Origin: Pseudomonadota bacterium
GTDB taxonomy: Bacteria > Pseudomonadota > Alphaproteobacteria > Rhizobiales > Beijerinckiaceae
Assembly (NCBI GenBank): GCA_023452965.1
Contig: JAEXUU010000160.1
Coordinates: forward strand, 1-6,627
Direction of reading: 5' to 3'
DNA length: 6,627 nt
The notes beneath the pieces were generated by a model. That model searched no databases. It was not told the DNA's origin and saw only the letters and a program-made list of their open reading frames with translations. This document shows, piece by piece, positions 1 through 6,627 of this stretch (positions within the stretch are counted from its first letter, which is position 1; each line of letters opens with the position of its first letter). The position numbers and the translations under genes are program-made.

Positions 1-959
1 TGGGCATCAACAAGCCCGATGTCCGCTTCGTCGTCCATGCCGACATGCCGGGCTCGATCGAGGGCTACTACCAGGAGATCGGCCGCGCCGGGCGCGATGG
101 GCTCCCGGCCGACACGCTGACGCTCTACGGCGTCGACGACATGGCGCTGCGCCGCCGCCAGATCGACGAGAAGGCGATCGACGACGAACGCCGCCGGATC
201 GAGCACAAGCGCCTCAATGCGATGATCGATCTGTGCGAATCGGCGCTCTGCCGGCGCAGCGCGCTGCTCTCCTATTTCGGCGAGCAGACGCCGCCCTGCC
301 GCCATGGCAACGCGCCGTTCCGCTGCGATCTCTGCGGCCCGGAAGCACCAGAGCTCGCCGATGCGACGCTCGATTCGCGCAAACTGCTCTCGGCGGTGGC
401 GCGCTCGGGCCAGCGCTTCGGCGCGGCCCATCTCGCCGACATCCTGACCGGCACGGCGACCGAGGCGATCCGCCGCCAGAACCATGACGGGCTGAAGACC
501 TTCGGCGTCGGCGCTGACAAGCCGAAGAGCGCCTGGACGGCGCTGACGCGCAAGCTCTTCGCCGCCGGGGCACTTGCCGAGGCCAGCGTCGAGCATGGCG
601 GCTTCTGCCTGACGGAGAAGGGCGAGGACATCCTGTTCGGGCGCGAGCCGATCGCGCTCAGGGTCGACCCGCATGCAGAGCGGCGCTCGCGACGCGGCGC
701 GCGCGAGGCGGCCCGGGCCGACGGGCTCGACGGCGACACCGCCGCGCTGTTCGAGCATCTGCGCCAGCTCAGGCTCACCCTCGCCCGCGAGGAAGGCGTC
801 GCCGCCTATATCATCTTCACCGACCGGACGCTGATCGCGATGGCGCGCGAGCGGCCGCTCGGCCTCGAGGAGATGCGGGGCATCGAGGGCGTCGGCGAGC
901 GCAAGCTCAGCCAGTATGGCGAGGTCTTCCTCGACGCGATCTCGACATTTTCTGGCTAA
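1..959 (+). CDS. recQ: RecQ-type ATP-dependent DNA helicase, C-terminal part (5' end outside the window)
   Basis: This is a 3'-to-5' superfamily 2 DNA helicase that acts in the cytoplasm in recombination and replication-fork repair. The first whole codon is at base 3, and 318 residues are visible. They begin in helicase motif V (GINKPDVRFVVH) and continue into motif VI (YYQEIGRAGRDG), which holds the arginine finger. A cysteine cluster then follows (visible residues 83, 99, 108, 111) next to CRRSALLSYFGE, the RecQ zinc-binding signature. After that come the winged-helix (RQC) region at about 120-210 and an HRDC domain at about 243-318 that includes IEGVGERKLSQYGE. The N-terminal ATPase core with Walker A/B is not in the window. 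The spacing between the second and third zinc cysteines is 8 residues, against 2 in E. coli RecQ. The gene ends with TAA 118 bp before gyrB. The family call is very secure; the exact N-terminus cannot be seen. Confidence 0.96.
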   Translation, partial: GINKPDVRFVVHADMPGSIEGYYQEIGRAGRDGLPADTLTLYGVDDMALRRRQIDEKAIDDERRRIEHKRLNAMIDLCESALCRRSALLSYFGEQTPPCRHGNAPFRCDLCGPEAPELADATLDSRKLLSAVARSGQRFGAAHLADILTGTATEAIRRQNHDGLKTFGVGADKPKSAWTALTRKLFAAGALAEASVEHGGFCLTEKGEDILFGREPIALRVDPHAERRSRRGAREAARADGLDGDTAALFEHLRQLRLTLAREEGVAAYIIFTDRTLIAMARERPLGLEEMRGIEGVGERKLSQYGEVFLDAISTFSG

Positions 960-972
960 AGCGGCGCGTCCC

Positions 973-984
973 GCGTACGTACGC
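973..984. repeat. 12-bp perfect palindrome in the recQ-gyrB gap
   Basis: GCGTACGTACGC is its own reverse complement. It lies 14 bp after the recQ stop and 8 bp upstream of the predicted gyrB -35 box. It could be a protein-binding dyad for gyrB control, or chance in GC-rich sequence. It has no T tract, so it does not look like an intrinsic terminator for recQ. Confidence 0.4.
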
Positions 985-992
985 ACGCGCAC

Positions 993-3501
<2,509 letters not shown>

Positions 3502-3502
3502 G

Positions 3503-3537
3503 CCGCGGCGGCGGCATTCTGAACCATCGCGCCGCGG
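3503..3537 (+). terminator. Inverted repeat just after gyrB, possible transcript-end hairpin
   Basis: CCGCGGCG (3503-3510) is complementary to CGCCGCGG (3530-3537) around a 19-nt loop, and it begins 2 bp after the gyrB stop. The 8-bp all-GC stem is stable, but there is no downstream T run. It is therefore not a classical intrinsic terminator; it may protect the mRNA 3' end or assist Rho-dependent ending. The long loop and high GC make chance plausible. Confidence 0.25.
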
Positions 3538-3602
3538 ACACTCCGCTGGAGCTGCTCCACGGCACGATGATGTCCTTTCGCGGGCCTGCGGCGCCGTGAC
3601 AA

Positions 3603-3623
3603 TTCCTGCTGGAAGCGCAGGAA
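3603..3623. repeat. 7-bp inverted repeat upstream of the hydrolase gene
   Basis: TTCCTGC (3603-3609) and GCAGGAA (3617-3623) form a perfect dyad with a 7-nt spacer, 79 bp before the hydrolase ATG. This could be an operator or a leader hairpin. The rest of the 201-bp gap (3502-3702) shows no convincing -35/-10 pair: GTGACA at 3596-3601 resembles a -35 box, but no -10 lies at the right distance. Confidence 0.3.
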
Positions 3624-3702
3624 ACTAAGGAAAATACCGCTCCGGTGCCTCGGCTATCCTCGGTGCGCGACCAGATGGTCGCGTTGCCGGGGGATTTTCG
3701 CG

Positions 3703-4836
3703 ATGGCGCAGGACGAGATTGTGCAGGGCATTGGCCGCCGAGGCTTCCTGAAAGGCACAGCCGCGCTGGCGGCAAGTGCCGTCGGCGGCTTCGCCTGCGT
3801 CGAGATCGCCAGCGCCGCCCCGATCGAGGTGCCGACCGTCGACAAGCTCGTCATGCGGGTGCTGATCGATTCCGCCCATGACCAGTTCCTCAAGCCTGCG
3901 ACGGTGCAGGGCGTGCTGCACCAGCCGCCCGGCTCCGGGCGCGGCGCCGATTACCGCCAGGTCCTGCACAACCAGTGGGGGCTCTCGCTCTTCCTGGAAT
4001 CGCAGCGCGAGGCCGAGGCGCGCGCCATCCTGCTCGATTTCGGCTACAGCCCGGATGCCCTGCTCAACAATATCGGCATCCTCAAGGTCGATCCCAGCAA
4101 GGTCGACGCCCTGATCGTCAGCCATGGCCATCACGACCATTATGGCGGCCTCAACGGCTTCCTCGCGAAGTATCGCAGCGCCCTCGCCCCCGATCTCAAG
4201 CTCTATGCCGGCGGCGAGGATAATTTCTGCCATCGCGTCAGCCCGACGGGAACGCAGGGCCAGTTCACCGATTTCGGCCAGCTCGACCGGCGCGAGCTGG
4301 CGGCCCAGAAGGTCGCGACCGTGCTCTGCGAGACGCCGACCGTCGTCGCCGGCCACGCCTTCACCACCGGCCAGATCAAGCGCCGTTCGATCGAGCGCAT
4401 CCTGCCCAACACCTTCGTCGAGCGCGGCATCAAGGACGGCCTCGGCTGCGATGCCGGCCATTACAGCGCCGCCGAGCTCGCGGGCAAGCCGATCCCCGAC
4501 GAGCATGTCCACGAGCACGCGACCTGCTTCAACATCAAGGGCAAGGGACTGGTGGTGATCAGCTCCTGCGGCCATGTCGGCATCGTCAATTCGGTGCGTC
4601 AGGCCCAGGAGGTTTCCGGCGTCGAGAAGGTCCATGCCGTCGTCGGCGGCTTCCATCTCGGCCCAGCGCCGAAGGACTATCTCCAGCAGGTCGTGGCCGA
4701 GATCCGCAAATTGCAGCCGGATGTCGTTATCCCCATGCATTGCAGCGGCCTCAACTTCGCCCTCGAGGCGCAGGCGCAGATGCCGGAGAACGTCATCGTA
4801 CCGACGACCGGCAGCCGGCTGACCTTCGGAGCCTGA
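3703..4836 (+). CDS. Tat-exported metallo-beta-lactamase-fold metal-dependent hydrolase (COG1237 type)
   Basis: This 377-aa protein is predicted to be exported folded by the Tat system. The N-terminus has GRRGFLKG (11-18), a hydrophobic Ala/Gly-rich stretch (about 19-32), and a likely signal peptidase site after ASA (36-38). The mature part is a metallo-beta-lactamase fold. SHGHHDHYGGL (140-150) supplies metal ligands H141, H143, D145 and H146. SSCGH (287-291) gives H291, GGFHLG (315-320) gives H318, and PMHCSG (344-349) gives H346. The arrangement GILKVDPSKVDALIVSHGHHDH, then CGHxGIVN, GGFHL and a late HCSG matches the family often labelled 7,8-dihydropterin-6-methyl... phosphate synthase. 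That name comes from archaeal pterin work and should not be transferred to an exported bacterial protein, so the substrate is unknown. The chosen ATG follows GGGGGA (3689-3694) at 8-nt spacing. The next gene, an SCO-type copper protein, starts 4 bp after the stop, so the two are probably co-expressed. The fold is secure, export likely, the reaction open. Confidence 0.9.
   Translation: MAQDEIVQGIGRRGFLKGTAALAASAVGGFACVEIASAAPIEVPTVDKLVMRVLIDSAHDQFLKPATVQGVLHQPPGSGRGADYRQVLHNQWGLSLFLESQREAEARAILLDFGYSPDALLNNIGILKVDPSKVDALIVSHGHHDHYGGLNGFLAKYRSALAPDLKLYAGGEDNFCHRVSPTGTQGQFTDFGQLDRRELAAQKVATVLCETPTVVAGHAFTTGQIKRRSIERILPNTFVERGIKDGLGCDAGHYSAAELAGKPIPDEHVHEHATCFNIKGKGLVVISSCGHVGIVNSVRQAQEVSGVEKVHAVVGGFHLGPAPKDYLQQVVAEIRKLQPDVVIPMHCSGLNFALEAQAQMPENVIVPTTGSRLTFGA
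4828..4831 (+). promoter_or_regulatory. Ribosome binding site of the SCO gene, inside the end of the hydrolase gene
   Basis: GGAG lies 9 nt before the ATG at 4841 and overlaps the last codons of the hydrolase gene, whose stop is at 4834-4836. This layout is typical of translational coupling and supports one transcript for the two genes. Confidence 0.6.
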
Positions 4837-4840
4837 CCAG

Positions 4841-5500
4841 ATGGCAGGCACGGCCTTTCCAGCGCAGCGGCAACTGGTGCGGCTGGCTTTTTTGGCGGCC
4901 ATGCTGGCCGCCTTCGCCTTCCTGTCGGCCGTGATCTGGGCCGGTGCGCTGAGGGCGGAGGCAGGCGCCCAGCGCCGCTCGGCGGCAGAGCTGATGGACG
5001 TGCTGATGTGGAATCGCGAGCCGGTCGGTGGCGCGTTCTCGCTCACCGACCACACCGGCGCGCGACGAAGCGACGCCGATTTTCGCGGCAAGCTGGCGCT
5101 GGTCTATTTCGGCTTCAGCTATTGCCCCGACATCTGCCCGACCGATCTGCAGGAGATCTCGCGGGCGATCACCCTGCTCGGCCGCCAGGGCGAGGCGATC
5201 CAGCCGGTGTTCATCACGCTCGATCCGGAGCGCGACACGGCAGAGCACCTCGCCGGCTATGTCGAGCTCTTCCATCCGCGGCTGGTCGGGCTGACCGGCA
5301 GTGCCGGGGAGATCCGGCAGGCGGCGGATGCCTACAAGGTCTTCTACGAGAAGGTCGCGATCGATGGCGGCTACACCGTCGACCACAGCGCCTATGTCTA
5401 TCTGATGGATCGCGATGGGCGCTATCTCGGCTTCTTTCCGCCCAACACCTCGGCGGAACGCATGCTGACGATCATCAAGCCGCATCTTCCGGCATCGTGA
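4841..5500 (+). CDS. SCO1/SenC/PrrC family membrane-anchored copper and thiol-redox protein
   Basis: SCO proteins are thioredoxin-fold proteins on the periplasmic side of the inner membrane. They deliver copper to, or reduce cysteines of, the CuA site of cytochrome c oxidase; some act in general thiol redox or copper sensing. This one has 219 residues, a normal length. An N-terminal membrane anchor spans about 12-36 (Ala/Leu/Phe-rich), preceded by Arg residues, so the domain should face the periplasm. The copper motif is FGFSYCPDICP (C95 and C99, CxxxC), and the third ligand is H182 in VDHSAYVYLMD. FITLDPERDT (124-133) is the family's conserved strand and turn. All three copper ligands are present. 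No cytochrome oxidase genes lie in the window. It is the second gene after the exported hydrolase, with GGAG 9 nt upstream of its start. A role with oxidase is the default inference, but the hydrolase partner leaves room for another role. Confidence 0.94.
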   Translation: MAGTAFPAQRQLVRLAFLAAMLAAFAFLSAVIWAGALRAEAGAQRRSAAELMDVLMWNREPVGGAFSLTDHTGARRSDADFRGKLALVYFGFSYCPDICPTDLQEISRAITLLGRQGEAIQPVFITLDPERDTAEHLAGYVELFHPRLVGLTGSAGEIRQAADAYKVFYEKVAIDGGYTVDHSAYVYLMDRDGRYLGFFPPNTSAERMLTIIKPHLPAS

Positions 5501-5518
5501 CGGCGAGCGGGTGCGCCG
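5501..5518 (+). terminator. Weak hairpin directly after the SCO gene
   Basis: CGGCG (5501-5505) pairs with CGCCG (5514-5518) around 8 nt, immediately after the TGA. A short T-rich stretch (GATTTGTTG) follows about 8 bp later. The stem is only 5 bp, so this is a marginal terminator candidate. In the rest of the 123-bp gap before the DUF3297-type gene I find no well-spaced promoter; TTGAGC (5532-5537) has no -10 at 16-18 bp. Confidence 0.18.
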
Positions 5519-5623
5519 CCACGCGGATTTGTTGAGCGCGCGATCTGAGGGTATGGGAGGCGGGACCAGGCACAAGAACGGTGCCGGACGATCTTGCAAA
5601 GACCCAGACGAAGGCCCGACACG

Positions 5624-5866
5624 ATGACCGACACCCTGCCCGACCGGCTCTCCTCCAACCCGAACAGCCCCTACTACAACGAGGAGCTGCTCGCGCGCGA
5701 CATCGGCGTGCGCTTCAAGGGCGTCGAGAAGAACAATGTCGAGGAATACTGCATCAGCGAGGGCTGGGTGCGCCTCACCGCCGGCAACGCCAAGGACCGC
5801 CACGGCAACCCGATGACGGTCAAGCTCAAGGGCGAGGTCGAGCCCTATTTCCGCAAGGCCGAGTAA
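5624..5866 (+). CDS. Small conserved protein of the DUF3297 type, function unknown
   Basis: An 80-residue soluble protein with no signal peptide or membrane segment, probably cytoplasmic. It begins MTDTLPDRLSSNPNSPYY and has the core features I recall for DUF3297: a VRFKGVEKNNVEEYCISEGW block (about 27-46), a Gly/Lys turn with DRHGNPMTVKLKG (about 56-68), and a short acidic/aromatic C-terminus (VEPYF). About 80 aa is the usual family length. The ATG at 5624 is chosen because GAAGG (5610-5614) lies 9 nt upstream and the protein then starts with the conserved MTDT..PDRL. An in-frame TTG at 5594 would add ten Arg-rich residues with no matching ribosome site and is probably leader. It is 123 bp from the SCO gene and ends 9 bp from the convergent DUF1772 gene. 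No function is known to me. The family call is from memory of the sequence pattern. Confidence 0.85.
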   Translation: MTDTLPDRLSSNPNSPYYNEELLARDIGVRFKGVEKNNVEEYCISEGWVRLTAGNAKDRHGNPMTVKLKGEVEPYFRKAE

Positions 5867-5875
5867 GCCACGGCC

Positions 5876-6358
5876 TCAGCGCGCACGCACCAGGGCGCCG
5901 GCGAAAGCCGCCAGCGCCAGCACCGCAAAGCCGGCGCGCCAGGCATGCAGCGCCCCCCAGCGCTCGATCAGGCCCCGGCTCACCGCGCCCGCCTGATCGA
6001 GCGAGGACGCCAGCAGCGCCTCGTTGACGGGCGCGATCACGATCAGAGTGAAGGGCAGGTTGGCGAGCATCAGCGCCGCGCCAATCAGCCAGAGCGGGTC
6101 GCGGCGCCGCCAGAAGGCCAGGCCTCCCGCGACCGCCGCCAGCACCGCAAGGCTCGCCTGCATCCGCGCCGCGCGCGGATAGCTCTCCTGCCAGTGCCGC
6201 AGCAGCGGGGCGTCGTCGAGCACGAGCCGCGCCGGCTGCTCGGCGACCAGGATGTAGACGGCCGCTCCCGCGAACAATGTCGCCAATGTCAGGGCCGAAA
6301 GGCCGGCAATGCCGATTGAGGAGCTGTCTGCATGGGCGGGGGAAACGGTCTGTGCCAT
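5876..6358 (-). CDS. DUF1772 (anthrone-oxygenase-like) four-helix integral membrane protein
   Basis: A 160-aa protein with four predicted membrane helices at about 15-38, 66-83, 89-110 and 141-157. Family-like features are GAAVYILVAEQPARL (31-45) at the end of helix 1, SYPRAARMQ (59-67), ANLPFTLIVIAPVNEAL (99-115) around helix 3, and RWGALHAWR (133-141) before helix 4. The family takes its name from a fungal anthrone oxygenase, but most bacterial members have no tested activity, so no reaction is assigned. The ATG at 6358 is preferred: GGAG (6366-6369, minus strand) lies 7 nt upstream, and the predicted promoter (6385-6413) would start transcription near 6378. ATGs at 6382 and 6394 would then lie upstream of the transcript start and within the inverted repeat. 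The gene is divergent from a MarR regulator with a shared control region, which suggests induction by a ligand of that regulator. Confidence 0.85.
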   Translation of the reverse strand: MAQTVSPAHADSSSIGIAGLSALTLATLFAGAAVYILVAEQPARLVLDDAPLLRHWQESYPRAARMQASLAVLAAVAGGLAFWRRRDPLWLIGAALMLANLPFTLIVIAPVNEALLASSLDQAGAVSRGLIERWGALHAWRAGFAVLALAAFAGALVRAR

Positions 6359-6365
6359 CGCCGTC

Positions 6366-6369
6366 ACTC
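6366..6369 (-). promoter_or_regulatory. Ribosome binding site that fixes the DUF1772 gene start
   Basis: On the minus strand the sequence reads CATTGGAGTGACGGCG followed by ATG. GGAG is well spaced for the ATG at 6358 and for no upstream ATG. This decides the 160-aa start over a 172-aa one. Confidence 0.65.
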
Positions 6370-6372
6370 CAA

Positions 6373-6412
6373 TGAACAGCATGCTATATATCATTGCATA
6401 GCATGCTGTTCA
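6373..6412. promoter_or_regulatory. Perfect 15-bp inverted repeat, probable MarR-family operator
   Basis: TGAACAGCATGCTAT (6373-6387) is the exact reverse complement of ATAGCATGCTGTTCA (6398-6412), with a 10-bp spacer. Each arm also contains the 8-bp palindrome AGCATGCT, centred at 6381.5 and 6403.5. Those centres are 22 bp apart, about two helical turns, so two dimers could sit on the same face of the DNA. The right copy extends to an imperfect 20-bp palindrome (6394-6413), the usual size of a MarR site. It overlaps the predicted DUF1772 promoter and lies 28 bp before the regulator gene. The repeat is seen directly; its use by the MarR protein is inferred. Confidence 0.8.
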
Positions 6413-6413
6413 A
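6385..6413 (-). promoter_or_regulatory. Predicted promoter of the DUF1772 gene, embedded in the inverted repeat
   Basis: On the minus strand, TTGAAC (6413-6408) is followed by exactly 17 bp and then TATATA (6390-6385). TTGAAC matches TTGACA at 4 of 6 positions. The -35 box overlaps the right arm and the -10 the left arm, so a repressor bound there would block RNA polymerase. The transcript start near 6378 leaves room for the GGAG and ATG. I find no equally good promoter for the regulator on the plus strand, although it must lie within or near 6373-6425. Confidence 0.55.
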
Positions 6414-6419
6414 TTGCAA

Positions 6420-6429
6420 TCTCGCGAGA
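6420..6429. repeat. 10-bp perfect palindrome in the regulator's leader
   Basis: TCTCGCGAGA is self-complementary and lies 11 bp before the regulator ATG. It could be an additional control site or chance; its sequence is unrelated to the AGCATGCT repeats. Confidence 0.3.
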
Positions 6430-6440
6430 CCGAGCCCTGC

Positions 6441-6627
6441 ATGACCAACTTCAAAACCAGCTCCGCCGGCTATCTCGCCAATCATGTCGCACGCCTGTTC
6501 GCCCGCGAGCTCGCCGAGGCGGTGCGTCCACTCGGCCTGGCGCCGGCGCAGTTCATGGTGCTGCTCGAGCTCTGGCGCGAGGAGGGCCTGACCCAGAAGG
6601 ACCTGGTCGGGCGGCTCGATGTCGAGC
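6441..6627 (+). CDS. MarR-family winged-helix transcriptional regulator, N-terminal part (3' end outside the window)
   Basis: The 62 visible residues start MTNFKTSSAGYLANHVARLF and continue with a long amphipathic helix, then LGLAPAQFMVLLELWREEG and LTQKDLVGRLDVE. This is the MarR layout: an N-terminal dimerisation helix, the PxQFxVL helix, and the start of the helix-turn-helix (LTQKDLxxRL). The DNA-recognition helix, the wing and any ligand pocket residues lie mainly beyond the right edge. The ATG at 6441 has only a weak GAG (6432-6434) 6 nt upstream; an in-frame TTG at 6414 is possible but would begin beside the operator. Such proteins usually repress themselves and a divergent neighbour until a small molecule, often phenolic, or an oxidant releases them. 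The large inverted repeat in the gap fits that role. The ligand is unknown. Confidence 0.88.
   Translation, partial: MTNFKTSSAGYLANHVARLFARELAEAVRPLGLAPAQFMVLLELWREEGLTQKDLVGRLDVE

Noticed and set aside
3625..5091. A 488-codon minus-strand open frame across the hydrolase and SCO genes
   Set aside because: It crosses two real genes and the gap between them, and shows low-complexity Ala/Asp/Arg composition with no family resemblance; it is a GC-bias shadow.
5594..5623. TTG start adding ten residues to the DUF3297-type protein
   Set aside because: There is no good ribosome site ahead of the TTG; the ATG at 5624 has GAAGG at good spacing and gives the expected family N-terminus.
4793..5803. A 336-codon minus-strand open frame across the SCO and DUF3297-type genes
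   Set aside because: It is antisense to two well-supported genes and has no recognisable motif.
5867..5875. Bidirectional terminator between the convergent DUF3297-type and DUF1772 genes
   Set aside because: Only 9 bp separate the stops and no stem with a T tract is visible on either strand nearby; the ends of the two transcripts probably overlap.

Overview
The window is a GC-rich chromosomal segment from an alphaproteobacterium, most likely a Hyphomicrobiales member of the Bosea/Methylobacterium type. That placement is inferred from GyrB and overall protein style and from codon use strongly biased to G or C at third positions; no search was run. It reads as ordinary core genome with one small accessory-looking regulatory pair at the right edge. 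There are no rRNA, tRNA, CRISPR, insertion-sequence or phage features.

Layout, left to right. (1) The 3' part of recQ, a DNA helicase, enters from the left edge and ends at 959. (2) A 118-bp gap holds a 12-bp palindrome, a good sigma-70-type promoter, and a GC-rich hairpin directly before the ribosome binding site of gyrB. (3) gyrB, the DNA gyrase B subunit, is complete (1078-3501). (4) A 201-bp gap holds two inverted repeats. (5) A two-gene unit for the cell envelope follows: a Tat-signal metallo-beta-lactamase-fold hydrolase (3703-4836), then, 4 bp later, a membrane-anchored SCO/SenC thioredoxin-fold copper protein (4841-5500). (6) A conserved 80-aa DUF3297-type protein of unknown function (5624-5866). 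(7) Convergent with it, on the minus strand, a four-helix membrane protein of the DUF1772 type (5876-6358). (8) Divergent from that, the start of a MarR-family regulator that runs off the right edge (from 6441).

How the parts relate. recQ and gyrB both act on DNA structure, but gyrB has its own apparent promoter, so they need not be an operon. The hydrolase and SCO genes are probably co-translated, because the SCO Shine-Dalgarno lies inside the end of the hydrolase gene. The DUF1772 and MarR genes form a divergent pair around a striking perfect inverted repeat (15-bp arms, 10-bp spacer). It covers the -35 and -10 elements of the predicted DUF1772 promoter, the geometry expected of a MarR repressor operator. 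This repeat is the strongest non-coding signal in the window.

I see no clearly new multi-gene system. The best candidates for follow-up are the MarR/DUF1772 operator, the exported hydrolase-SCO pair, the expanded cysteine cluster in RecQ, and the gyrB leader hairpin.
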